Assembly (NCBI GenBank): GCA_025363655.1
Contig: JANYDK010000121.1
Location: 186,001 to 250,000 of the forward strand
From: Deltaproteobacteria bacterium
Lineage (GTDB): Bacteria; Myxococcota_A; Polyangia; Polyangiales; JADJMO01
DNA: 64,000 nucleotides
Reading direction: 5' to 3'
Part shown: positions 42,969 to 52,382 of the stretch, in pieces
How positions within the stretch are numbered: position 1 is the first letter of the stretch
Layout: each line of letters begins with the position of its first letter
Notes under the pieces: generated by a model
What the model was told of the DNA's origin: nothing
Databases searched by the model: none
What the model saw: only the letters and a program-made list of their open reading frames with translations
Program-made: the position numbers and the translations under genes

Positions 42969-43775
42969 CTACTTCCACCTCGCCAAAATCGTCTCCCTCT
43001 CGAACACCGAAATACACAACAAGACCAACCCGGCATCCACGACCAGCAGTCCGAGCGCGCGCGCGAGGACTCCGAGCACCGTCACCGAGACGGCGCCGAA
43101 GAGCTGGCCCATGCCGAGACCGATGACCGGGAGGACGAGGAGGCCGGAGATGCCTTGCGCCGATTGGAGATCGGCGGAGCGGGAGGAGACCATGAGGCCG
43201 AACGTGACGGAGAGGACGGCGGCGAGGGGGCCGACGAGGCCGACCGTGAGGAGGAAGCCGGGGGAGACGACGAGATGGAAGACGGCGGGGGGAGCGATGC
43301 TGGCGACGACGGCGACGTAGACCGAGAAGCCGAGCAGCGAGGGGATGAGGGCGGGGATGACGATGGCGACGAGCTTGCCGACGAGGAGCTCCCACGTGCG
43401 AATGGGGGTCGCGAGGAGGGGCTCGAGGCTGCGGGCCTGTTTTTCGCCGACGATCGAGTGTGCGGCCATGATCGAAGGGAGGAGCACCGGAACCATGGAG
43501 AACATCATGAGACCGGTGAAGACCATCATCATCAGCGTCGCTTCGCGCGGATCGGACGTCAGCGCGGCGATGTGCGCGGGGATGCTCTTCATCGTGCTCG
43601 GCTTCGGTTCGGCCTTGGCGAGGGCCTTGGCTGCCGTCAGCATCATCACCGAAGACACCGCCGTGAGGAGGACCGGCAGCGCGATGAAGGCGCCGAGGAC
43701 CGTCTTGTTGCGACGGAGGTCGAGCCACTCCTTGGTGACGATGGCGCGGACGCGATCGGCGCTCGGTGAGCTCAT
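42969..43775 (-). CDS. ABC transporter permease
   Basis: A 268-residue membrane protein of the ABC-2 / NatB type: RAIVTKEWLDLRRNKTVLG at the start, a long extracytoplasmic stretch after the first helix, then five or six further helices, and GEKQARSLEPLLATPIRTWELLVGK as the coupling loop. Six helices plus the soluble loop are typical of type-2 permeases that export or import across the inner membrane. Its ATG overlaps the stop of the ATPase gene (ATGA), so the two make one transporter. Substrate unknown. Confidence 0.87.
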   Translation of the reverse strand: MSSPSADRVRAIVTKEWLDLRRNKTVLGAFIALPVLLTAVSSVMMLTAAKALAKAEPKPSTMKSIPAHIAALTSDPREATLMMMVFTGLMMFSMVPVLLPSIMAAHSIVGEKQARSLEPLLATPIRTWELLVGKLVAIVIPALIPSLLGFSVYVAVVASIAPPAVFHLVVSPGFLLTVGLVGPLAAVLSVTFGLMVSSRSADLQSAQGISGLLVLPVIGLGMGQLFGAVSVTVLGVLARALGLLVVDAGLVLLCISVFERETILARWK

Positions 43776-45505
43776 GACTTTTTCTCCGGCTTCTCGCTCT
43801 TGCTCTCGCTCGCGCCCGCGGCGTCGGCTTCGACCTTGTCGCTGACGAGCTCGAGGTAGATCTCTTCGAGGGAGTGTTTGGCGTCGCCGACCGAGACGAT
43901 GTCGGCGCCGGCGCGGACGAGGGCGCGGACGAGGCCCGGGGTTTCGCTTGCGGGATCGTCGACGGGAATGGAGAGGAGACCGGCGTCCCACGTCGCGCGT
44001 GCAAAGAGCGGATCGGCGGCGAGCGCGGCGCTCAGGGCGTTCCCGGCGTTGCTCACGCGGACCTCCACCTGTTTGCCGAACATACGTGATTTCAAGCTCG
44101 AAACGGTGTCGAGCGCGAGCAGGTCGCCGCGGACGATGCCGACCAAGTCGGCGAGCTCTTCGGCCTCGGTGAGACGATGGGTGGTGAGGAGGATGGTGCG
44201 ACCCTGCTTCTTCAGCGAGAGAATCATGTCGTGCACTTCGCGTGAGGCGATCGGGTCGAGGCCCGAGGTCGGCTCGTCGAGGAAGAGCACCTCGGGCTCG
44301 TGGATGAGCGCGCGGACGATGGCGATCTTCTGTTTCATCCCTTTGGAGAAGCCGCTGACGGCGTCGTCGCGGCGCTCCCAGACGTCGAAGGCGCGGAGGT
44401 GCTTCTCGATACGCGCGCGTCGCGTCGCTTCGTCGAGCCCGTAGAGGCGCGAGAAGAGCTCGAGGTTCTCGTAGGCGGTGAGCCTCTCGTAGAGACCCGG
44501 GGTCTCGGTGAGGATGCCGACGTGCTTGCGCAGCTCGTCGTCGTCGCGCACGAGGAGCGCACCGGCGACGCGCGCGGTGCCGCTGGTCGGGGGAATGAGC
44601 GCGCAGAGCATGCGCACCGTCGTCGTCTTGCCGGCGCCGTTGGGACCGAGGACGGCGAAGACCTTGCCCGGCGCGACGTCGACCGTGATGCGATTGACCG
44701 CCGTGCGATTGGCGAACTCCTTGGTCAGCGCGCGCGTCGAAATCGCCTGCTTTTCGTCGGGTGGCGTTGCTTCGTCGACGTCGCCGGTGCCGCGCGCGCG
44801 CGCCCGAACGGCGAGGCCGCGCGCGTTGAGGATGATGACCAGCCCGAGCGCCGCGGCGAAGAGGGCGACGACCTCGGCCCACACCATGCCGCCGTGCTTG
44901 CTCACCCACACCACCATGCCGTCCATCAACGCGTGCAAGGCGATCGCGAGGACGAGGAGCGAGACCCGCCCGCGTCGGACCGCGCTCATGACGACGACCG
45001 ACATCGCGACGTGGAACGTGATCGCGAAGACGCGCTCGATGGCGCCGTAGAAGCGACCGAGAGGAGGAGCGTTCAACGTCGCCGTCGCCGCCGCGCGCAG
45101 CACCGGATCGTCCGTCTGCACCGAGAGGCTCCCGAGGAGCCCGGCGAGCACGAGGAGCCCGAGGATGATCGACTCGATGCCACCATGCCCGAGCCCGACG
45201 AGGAGCGACTCTTCGTAAGTACGCGCCTTCTTCAACCAGAAGCGATAGACGAGGTATCGCGCCGGCTCCTCGCAGAGCCCGGCGAAGAGGCCGAGGAGCA
45301 CGCACTGCGCCGCGAAATTGCGCGGAAAAAATGGCCCCAGCAACATCAGCAGGGGAACGTGGACGACCTGGCTGAGGATGAAGGCCGCCGCGCCGATGGC
45401 CCACATCGACCAAGGCAAACGAAAGCGCGCACGCAGATACGCCGCGAGCCCGAGCGGCCCGCCGATCATGAGAAGCGCTTGGATGAGCCCGAGTGCGACG
45501 CGCAT
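43772..45505 (-). CDS. ABC ATPase fused to a YhfC-like intramembrane protease domain
   Basis: A 577-residue fusion. Residues 1-230 form six to seven membrane helices with motifs of YhfC-type (PrsW/CPBP clan) glutamic intramembrane proteases: EEPAR (79-83), GLGHGGIE (104-111) and HALMD (191-195). Residues 255-470 are an ABC ATPase: Walker A GPNGAGKTT (287-295), signature SGFSKGMKQK (about 384), Walker B LFLDEPTSGLD (407-417). A regulatory tail closes it. Its stop overlaps the start of the permease gene. YhfC and NatA-type ATPases occur as neighbours elsewhere; their joining in one chain is the unusual feature. A protease-gated or antibiotic-resistance-type transporter are both possible. Confidence 0.87.
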   Translation of the reverse strand: MRVALGLIQALLMIGGPLGLAAYLRARFRLPWSMWAIGAAAFILSQVVHVPLLMLLGPFFPRNFAAQCVLLGLFAGLCEEPARYLVYRFWLKKARTYEESLLVGLGHGGIESIILGLLVLAGLLGSLSVQTDDPVLRAAATATLNAPPLGRFYGAIERVFAITFHVAMSVVVMSAVRRGRVSLLVLAIALHALMDGMVVWVSKHGGMVWAEVVALFAAALGLVIILNARGLAVRARARGTGDVDEATPPDEKQAISTRALTKEFANRTAVNRITVDVAPGKVFAVLGPNGAGKTTTVRMLCALIPPTSGTARVAGALLVRDDDELRKHVGILTETPGLYERLTAYENLELFSRLYGLDEATRRARIEKHLRAFDVWERRDDAVSGFSKGMKQKIAIVRALIHEPEVLFLDEPTSGLDPIASREVHDMILSLKKQGRTILLTTHRLTEAEELADLVGIVRGDLLALDTVSSLKSRMFGKQVEVRVSNAGNALSAALAADPLFARATWDAGLLSIPVDDPASETPGLVRALVRAGADIVSVGDAKHSLEEIYLELVSDKVEADAAGASESKSEKPEKKS

Positions 45506-45567
45506 GTCGAACTAGGGAAGATCGCAGATTTCGGGGACGGAGTGACGATGGAGATCGGGCGCGGGCG

Positions 45568-46266
45568 TCAGGCCAGTACGAAATCGAATCGGGCCTTCTT
45601 CGCCCCGTCGGCGGCGCTCGCCAGCGGCATGATCAGGCTCTTCTTGATGAACGGATCGATCGAGTTGTACGGATCGCCATCGAAGTAGAGCTGCGTGGTG
45701 AGAAGAGGATGACCCGGCGCCTTCACCTTCACGTGGACGTGGGCAGGGCGGTATTGCTCGCCGTTGAGGTAGTGGCCGGGGATGACGGTGTGGAGCTCGT
45801 AGGTGCCGTCGGGTTGGACGATCTGGTGGCCGCGGAATTTGTCGTCGAAGTAGGCGCCGGCGGCGTCGGCTTGCCAGAAGTCGACGACGGCGCCTGCGAG
45901 GACGACCCCGCATCCGGTGCCGAGCACGCGGCCGCGAAGGGTGAGCCGAACACCCTTCATTCCCGATTCGACGAGGTCGGCGCGGAGCGGTGATTTCGGC
46001 TTGAAATACGGGCCTTCGATGTTGTCGTCGGTGTCACGACACTCGGCGGTGGCGTCTCCTGCGACGAGCTCCGGAGGATCGCCGGCGCTCGTGCTCGCGC
46101 CGGTCGTCGGCTTGGGTGCGCCGGTGGCGGTGTCGTTGCCGGAGGGTGCTTCGATGTTCGGCGGTGCGCCTCGGCAGCCGAGGGCGATGGCCGCGAAGCC
46201 GAGCGAGGTGGCGCGGAGGAAGCGGCGACGATCTTCGACGGAGACGCGCGGGCGGGCGGAGCTCAT
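45568..46266 (-). CDS. Lipidated intradiol-dioxygenase-like protein
   Basis: A 232-residue protein with a twin-arginine-like signal (RRRFLRATSLGF) and a lipobox ALGC (Cys31), so it is likely exported folded and anchored in a membrane. The domain (about 80-232) matches intradiol dioxygenases, which cleave catechols between the hydroxyls using Fe(III). All four iron ligands are present: Tyr139 (GAYF), Tyr166 (PGHY), His176 and His178 (PAHVHV). It is smaller than PcaH and lacks the subunit-interface regions. It lies 62 bases before the transporter operon on the same strand. A role on surface phenolics or lignin-like substrates is possible. Confidence 0.88.
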   Translation of the reverse strand: MSSARPRVSVEDRRRFLRATSLGFAAIALGCRGAPPNIEAPSGNDTATGAPKPTTGASTSAGDPPELVAGDATAECRDTDDNIEGPYFKPKSPLRADLVESGMKGVRLTLRGRVLGTGCGVVLAGAVVDFWQADAAGAYFDDKFRGHQIVQPDGTYELHTVIPGHYLNGEQYRPAHVHVKVKAPGHPLLTTQLYFDGDPYNSIDPFIKKSLIMPLASAADGAKKARFDFVLA

Positions 46267-46335
46267 GTGCACTCAGCATGCGGCGCGCACGCGGAGTGGG
46301 AAGTAAAATCCGAGTAAGGCTGTGGCCAGCGACGC

Positions 46336-46369
46336 GCGACGACTCGCGACGACTCGCGACTACTCGCGA
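46336..46369. repeat. 10-base tandem repeat at the 3' end of pheT
   Basis: The unit GCGACGACTC is present three times (the third with one change, GCGACTACTC), followed by a GCGA start of a fourth. It begins in the gap and runs into the last codons of pheT, whose stop lies inside it. Probably a slipped-strand microsatellite. Confidence 0.7.
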
Positions 46370-48810
46370 ACTTTGGCTCCGACCTTGGTCTCGAGCGCGC
46401 GGGCGATGCGGTCGCGGATTTCGCGGCCCTCTTCCATCGTCAGAGTGCGTTCGCCCGCGTTGAGCTCGAAGCGGACGGCGATCGAGGCGTGGCCGGCGGG
46501 GACCTGCGGGCCGCGATAGACGTCGAAGACCTGGGCGCTGCGGAGGAGCTCGCCACCGCTCGCGCGGACCACTTGTTCGATGTCCCGCGCGGTCACGCCG
46601 TCGGCGACGACGAGCGCGATGTCGAGCATCGACGACGGTTGACGCGGGAAGTCCTTGAATTTCACCGGATCGGTGAGGAGATCGAGGAGCGCTTCGACGT
46701 CGAGCTCGCCGGCGACGACGGGGGCTTCGATGTCGAAGGCGCGGAGGACGAGCGGGTGCACCGTGCCGACGTGGCCGATGACGCGACCCTTCGAGGTCAG
46801 CTGGGCGCACGAGCCAGGCTGATAGGGCGCGTGATCGGCGGCGAGGGCGACGACCTCGGGCAGATGAAAGTGTTCGAGGACGCTGCTGGCGAGGCCGAGG
46901 GCGTCGAAGACGTCGGCGCCCGGGGCGGCTTCCTTGAGGCGCGGCGCCACCGCGGGACCGGAGGCGACGAACGCCACGCGATACGGTTCCGCAGGCAATT
47001 TCGAGCCCTTTTCGGCGGCCTCGGGGTGGACGACGATGCCGAGCTCGAAGATGCGCACGTGCGGATCGTGCTTGAGGTTGTGCGCAGCGACTTGGAGGAG
47101 ACCAGGCAGGAGCGAGCGCCGGAGCGCGACCTTGTCGGCGGCGATCGGGTTCTTCACGGTGACGAACGTCTCGTCCGGCGTGCTCGCGCGGCCGGCATGG
47201 AGCGCGCGATGCATCTCGACGCTGGAGAGCGAGTAGGTCATCGCTTCTTGCAGACCGAGGCGCACCATCAAGTCGCGCAAGCGCTCGCGACGGACGCGAC
47301 GAGGCTCACCCGAGTAGGGCGGGAGCGGCTCGAGCGGCATCGTCTCCGGGAGCTTGTCGAAGCCGACGGCGCGTGCGAGCTCTTCGAGGAGATCGTGCGC
47401 TTCGACCAGATCGCCGCGCATCGGAGGAATGCGCACGCGGACCTTCTCACCCTCGCGCGTGGCGTCGAGGCCGATGCGGACGAGCGCGGTGGTCATCTCG
47501 TCGACGGTGAAGGAGGTGCCGAGCGAGCCGTTGGTCCAGGCCGCGTCGAGGACGATCACGCGCGGCGGCGCGAGCGGGACCGCCGCGTGGCCCGAAGCGG
47601 TCACGGTCAGCGTCGGGCACGTTTCCCGCAGGATTTCCAGGATGCGCGCGATCGCCATCGGGCGACGCTCGGGCTCGACGCCACGCGAGTAGCGCGCCGA
47701 CGCCTGGGTGAAGAGCTTCATCGTCCGCTGCGCGCGACGCACGGCGATCATTTCGAAGGTCGCGCACTCGAGGACGATCGAGGTCGTGGTGGGCTGCACC
47801 GAGCGATCGCGTCCGCCCATCACGCCGGCGATGCCGACCGGAGAGTCTCCGGAGACGATGATCGGCAGTCCAGCCGGGAGCACCGTGGGCGCGTCTTCTG
47901 CTGCTTGCGAGAGCATGCGCAGGAGCTCGCCCTCGCGTGAACGCCGCGTCGCGAGGCCCTCGGGAACGAGCGTCGCGTCGTAGGCGTGCGTCGGTTGACC
48001 GAGCTCGAGGAGCACGTAGTTGGTGGCGTCGACGATGTTGTTGATCGGCTCGAGCCCCGAGAGGATGAGCCGACGCTGCACCCATTTCGGCGACTCGCGC
48101 ACGGTCAGCCCCTCGATGCGGAGCGCGTCGAAGCCGCTGCAGAAGTCTTGTCCGTCGATGCTCACCGCGATCGTCGCGGTCGGCTTCTCGGTCCACTCCG
48201 CGAGCGTGGTGGTGCGACGACGTCCGCCGCCGAGGGCCGCGATTTCGTAGGCCGCGCCGAGGATCGATTGGCAACGCGCGATGTTGGGGAGAATCGCGAG
48301 GGTGAGGATTTCGTCGGCGTTCCACCGCGTCGACGGCGTGATCACCGAGGCGAGCGGCGCGCCGGGCATGCCCTTGTCGAGGAGCACCACTCCTTCGTGC
48401 GCGTCGCTGATCCCGAGCTCGGCTTCCGAGACGCCGACGCACGAAGAGGCGACGCCTTGCATCGTCTTCGCAGCCACCTCGTAGGTGCGCGAAGTGCCGG
48501 GCTCGAAGATTTGCGCGCCGGGAAGCGCCACCGCGAGGCAGGCGCCATGCTCGAGGCCGACCACGTTGGGCGCGCCGCTGAGCGCGATGACGGGCGCCAC
48601 TTCGCCGACGTCGAGCGTCAGCTTGGTGAGCTTGGTGTTGGGGAGGGGCGTCGCGTCGACGACGACGCCGACGACGACGCGCGGGCTGAGCGCGCCGAGC
48701 TTGTCGATGGCCTCGACCTCGACGCCGGCGAGCGTGAGTCGCTCGGCGATGTCGTCGACAGAGGCAGCGAGATCGACGTAGTCACGAACCCAAGAGAGCG
48801 GCACGCGCAT
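46360..48810 (-). CDS. pheT: Phenylalanyl-tRNA synthetase beta subunit
   Basis: PheT is the large subunit of the (alpha-beta)2 enzyme that charges tRNA-Phe; it carries editing and tRNA-binding domains. The 816-residue chain starts with MRVPLSWVRDYVDL, holds the OB-type tRNA-binding domain (about 40-150), the B3/B4 editing region (about 215-395), a B5 domain (about 405-480), the catalytic-like core, and a ferredoxin-fold anticodon-binding end (about 720-816). Length is normal. It starts 21 bases after the pheS stop, in the usual pheS-pheT order. Confidence 0.96.
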   Translation of the reverse strand: MRVPLSWVRDYVDLAASVDDIAERLTLAGVEVEAIDKLGALSPRVVVGVVVDATPLPNTKLTKLTLDVGEVAPVIALSGAPNVVGLEHGACLAVALPGAQIFEPGTSRTYEVAAKTMQGVASSCVGVSEAELGISDAHEGVVLLDKGMPGAPLASVITPSTRWNADEILTLAILPNIARCQSILGAAYEIAALGGGRRRTTTLAEWTEKPTATIAVSIDGQDFCSGFDALRIEGLTVRESPKWVQRRLILSGLEPINNIVDATNYVLLELGQPTHAYDATLVPEGLATRRSREGELLRMLSQAAEDAPTVLPAGLPIIVSGDSPVGIAGVMGGRDRSVQPTTTSIVLECATFEMIAVRRAQRTMKLFTQASARYSRGVEPERRPMAIARILEILRETCPTLTVTASGHAAVPLAPPRVIVLDAAWTNGSLGTSFTVDEMTTALVRIGLDATREGEKVRVRIPPMRGDLVEAHDLLEELARAVGFDKLPETMPLEPLPPYSGEPRRVRRERLRDLMVRLGLQEAMTYSLSSVEMHRALHAGRASTPDETFVTVKNPIAADKVALRRSLLPGLLQVAAHNLKHDPHVRIFELGIVVHPEAAEKGSKLPAEPYRVAFVASGPAVAPRLKEAAPGADVFDALGLASSVLEHFHLPEVVALAADHAPYQPGSCAQLTSKGRVIGHVGTVHPLVLRAFDIEAPVVAGELDVEALLDLLTDPVKFKDFPRQPSSMLDIALVVADGVTARDIEQVVRASGGELLRSAQVFDVYRGPQVPAGHASIAVRFELNAGERTLTMEEGREIRDRIARALETKVGAKVRE

Positions 48811-48831
48811 GATGCACCTAGGCGAAGAGGC

Positions 48832-49857
<1,026 letters not shown>

Positions 49858-49880
49858 GAATGGAGGGGGAGGGCATAGCA

Positions 49881-49908
49881 TGCGCGCGGGCGCGAGCGCA
49901 GGCGTCAG
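49881..49908. repeat. GGGCGC-rich low-complexity intergenic tract
   Basis: GCGCGCGGGCGCGAGCGCAG resembles the tracts at 1760-1811 and 50571-50613. It lies between the pheS start and the stop of the nucleotidyltransferase gene, touching its last codon. Confidence 0.4.
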
Positions 49909-50363
49909 GCTCGAGGTCGGGCGCGTTCGAGCAGCTCGACGTCGATCATGTCTTGGGGGCGGCCTGCTGCCCGCTTGTTGGCGATGAGGTCGTCGAGGGC
50001 GATGACGCGCACGGGGTGGCCGCCCCAAGTCGTCTCGATGGAGCGCATGAAAATCGACTCGGTGTCGACGCCGTCGATGCGGCGGAGGAGGTCGATGCGC
50101 AGAGGCGGTTGGCCGAAGTAGGCGATGTCCGTCTCTCGGAGCTCGCGCACCGCGGCGACGACTTGGTTGGGAGCGCCGAAGCGAGCGAGGGCGTCGGCAG
50201 CACGGGCGAGATTTTCTGGCGATCCACGCAAGACGAGGTCGATGTCCTTGGTGGCGCGGGGCCTTGCGTGGAACGCGACGGCGTAGCCGCCGACGATGAC
50301 GAGCTCAACCCCGCTGAGGGCGAACTCCGCCAACAGCTCGCTGAAGTCGGGGGGGAGGTCCAT
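49905..50363 (-). CDS. Nucleotidyltransferase, AbiEii or DUF6036 type
   Basis: A 152-residue protein with the minimal nucleotidyltransferase signature: GG at 25-26 (VIVGGYAVAFHA) and the metal-binding D-x-D at 40-42 (ATKDIDLVL). Such small enzymes add nucleotides to tRNA or proteins and are the toxin half of many toxin-antitoxin pairs (AbiEii, MenT). It overlaps the small upstream gene by 59 bases on the same strand, the arrangement seen in two-gene toxin modules. Target unknown; a non-toxin role is not excluded. Confidence 0.8.
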   Translation of the reverse strand: MDLPPDFSELLAEFALSGVELVIVGGYAVAFHARPRATKDIDLVLRGSPENLARAADALARFGAPNQVVAAVRELRETDIAYFGQPPLRIDLLRRIDGVDTESIFMRSIETTWGGHPVRVIALDDLIANKRAAGRPQDMIDVELLERARPRA

Positions 50364-50547
50364 GATCACCCTTGAGATGGCGTAGCTCTTCCTGGAGTTG
50401 CCACACCGCGGCCACGCGTAGTTGTGGAGTCGCGGCGAGCCAGAACGCGAGGTCGGCGTCGTCCATTTCGGAGAAGGAGGAGACGACGCCTCCCGTCCAC
50501 GAGGCGCGCCGGGCGGCGGCACGGGCTTCGCGTTCGGAGGCGCTCAC
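50305..50547 (-). CDS. Small partner protein of the nucleotidyltransferase
   Basis: An 80-residue protein if GTG 50547 is used, 53 if ATG 50466. It has FSEMDDADLAFWLAAT, WQLQEELRHLKGDHG and a basic tail RLQRAVGGVRPQRG. This word order (DADxxFW, LKGxHG, RLxRxV) recurs in small genes directly upstream of AbiEii-like nucleotidyltransferases, so it is a candidate antitoxin or partner. It overlaps the nucleotidyltransferase start by 59 bases. Confidence 0.65.
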   Translation of the reverse strand: MSASEREARAAARRASWTGGVVSSFSEMDDADLAFWLAATPQLRVAAVWQLQEELRHLKGDHGPPPRLQRAVGGVRPQRG

Positions 50548-50570
50548 TGCGAGAGAATAGCATTGGCGGT

Positions 50571-50613
50571 AGGCAGGCGCAGGCGTGGGCGCGGGCGCAA
50601 GCGCGGGCGCAGC
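50571..50613. repeat. GGGCGC-rich low-complexity intergenic tract
   Basis: Steps of GGCGCA, GGCGTG and GGGCGC between the divergent small partner gene and a lipoprotein gene. It is of the same kind as the tract at 1760-1811. The promoters of the two flanking genes must lie in or beside it. Confidence 0.45.
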
Positions 50614-50634
50614 ACTTGGGATACCAATGATCTC

Positions 50635-52290
50635 GTGAATCGCACCCTTCTCGCCTTGGTCGTCTCTCTTGCCGCCACGAGCGGTTGTGATGGCTGCAAG
50701 AAGGGCGAAAAGAGCGGCGGATCGTCGTCGTCGTCGACATCGACGCAAGGGGCGGACACCAGCACGCCGGTGGAGAAGCCGGTGCCACCTCCGGTCGAGG
50801 GGCCCTCGCACGCGGCGCACATCCATCCGGCGAAGCACAAAGTCGGCGAGTGGAAATCGAAGCGTGATGCGTTTTCGTTCGAGAATTATGGCCCCGGCAA
50901 CGCCGATCTTTCGGCGGCCGAGCTGCGGCGGCTCTGTGGCGATACGACGTGCGCCGATCTCGATGGGGACGAGTGCGTGCTCACACCGGCGGCGGAGGCG
51001 TCACGCAAGTCGCTCAACAAGATGATGGATGGGGGGCACTGCGAGGGAATGGCGCTGCTCAGCGCGCTCCTTCAACGCGGCGTGATCGCGCCCGAGCGCT
51101 TCGGCGCCGCCAGCGCGGCGGAGATGAAGCTCGAGGGCAACGAGAGGCTGCAGCGCGAGATTGCCTATTGGTTCGCGACGCAGTTCATGGATCCGGTCAA
51201 CAAGATGACCGAGACCTCCGAGGACAAGTGGACGCCGAACGAGGTGGTGGCGAAGCTGAAAGAGGGCATCGCCAAGGACGATCCGCAGACGCTCGGCTTC
51301 TACATGCGCAACGGCGACGGCGGGCACGCGACCTATCCGTACGCGGTGGTCGAGAAGGAAGACGGCGTCGTCTGGATTCTCCACTACGACAACAACTATC
51401 CGGGGGAAGAGCGGCACATCGAGGTCGACACCAAGAAGAACACTTGGAAGTACACGACCTCGTCCGATCCGAATCAGCCCGAGCCCGACGACTACGAGGG
51501 TGACGCGAGCTCGCACTCGATCGATTTGACGCCGCTCTCGGCGCGCACCGGGCCGATCGTGTGCCTCACCACCGGCGACGTCGAGGGCGGCGAAGGCAAG
51601 ACCAAGGGCAGCGCGCGCATGATCGTGCTCGATGGGAAGGGCGATTTGACGCTCTCCGATGGGCAGAAGCATCAGCTCGGTTGGGTCGACGGCAAGCTCG
51701 TCTCCGACATCCCCGACGGTGGCTACATGATCGTCCCCACCGGACGCGCCGACGAAGAGCCGGTCTACTTCGCGCCGACGGGTGTTCCCCTCTCGGTCAC
51801 CATCGACGGCGCCAAGATGAAGGCCGACGAGTCGACGTCGATCACCTTGCTCGGCGCAGGCTACACGCTCGGCGTCGAGGACGTGATGCTCTCGCCCGGC
51901 GAAAAAGATCACCTCGAGCTCAGCGGCGACTTCCGCGAAATCGTCTACGAAACCGAAGAGCACGAGTCGCCCACGCTCGTCCTCGGCATCACCACCAGCG
52001 GCCCCGACTACGAGATTCGCGTGCAGGTTTCGGGCGAGAAATCAGGACAAAAACTGCACCTCGGGGTCGATTTGGCGAAGGGCGTGTTCACGCTCCTCGT
52101 CGACGGCGGCGATGGCGCGACGCAGTATTCGGTCGAGCTGACGCGCATCGACGACAAGGGCGAAGCGGTGTTCAAGCACAAGGCCTTGAGCGCGACCGAG
52201 GACAAAGCGGTCTCGTTCGGCTACGGCGCTTGGAAGGGAAACAAGACGCCGTTGAAGGTGGATGAGGCCGAGGTGGTGGACGAGGAGTGA
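50635..52290 (+). CDS. Lipoprotein with possible papain-like Cys-His-Asp active site
   Basis: A 551-residue lipoprotein: signal, then lipobox TSGC with Cys18, followed by a Ser/Thr/Pro linker (about 22-60). The N-terminal domain (about 65-290) shows Cys136 in GGHCEGMA, His231 in GGHATYPYAV and Asp252-Asn253-Asn254 in YDNNYPG. That Cys-His-Asp/Asn spacing and the words around it fit papain-like or transglutaminase-like hydrolases. The rest (about 300-551) is beta-rich, with Asp/Lys repeats. Start is GTG at 50635, which gives a short normal signal. A surface peptidase or amidase is possible but not proved. Confidence 0.8.
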   Translation: MNRTLLALVVSLAATSGCDGCKKGEKSGGSSSSSTSTQGADTSTPVEKPVPPPVEGPSHAAHIHPAKHKVGEWKSKRDAFSFENYGPGNADLSAAELRRLCGDTTCADLDGDECVLTPAAEASRKSLNKMMDGGHCEGMALLSALLQRGVIAPERFGAASAAEMKLEGNERLQREIAYWFATQFMDPVNKMTETSEDKWTPNEVVAKLKEGIAKDDPQTLGFYMRNGDGGHATYPYAVVEKEDGVVWILHYDNNYPGEERHIEVDTKKNTWKYTTSSDPNQPEPDDYEGDASSHSIDLTPLSARTGPIVCLTTGDVEGGEGKTKGSARMIVLDGKGDLTLSDGQKHQLGWVDGKLVSDIPDGGYMIVPTGRADEEPVYFAPTGVPLSVTIDGAKMKADESTSITLLGAGYTLGVEDVMLSPGEKDHLELSGDFREIVYETEEHESPTLVLGITTSGPDYEIRVQVSGEKSGQKLHLGVDLAKGVFTLLVDGGDGATQYSVELTRIDDKGEAVFKHKALSATEDKAVSFGYGAWKGNKTPLKVDEAEVVDEE

Positions 52291-52291
52291 G

Positions 52292-52324
52292 CGCGAGCTG
52301 AGACGCAGTGCGGCGTAGCTCGCG
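52292..52324 (+). terminator. Possible terminator hairpin
   Basis: CGCGAGCT (52292-52299) and AGCTCGCG (52317-52324) could pair over eight bases with a 17-base loop, directly after the lipoprotein stop. No T run follows. Confidence 0.3.
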
Positions 52325-52382
52325 ACCGAGACATGCTCATCTCGTGACCGTTCCCTGACGGGCGGAGCGTCAGTGTGCGCGG

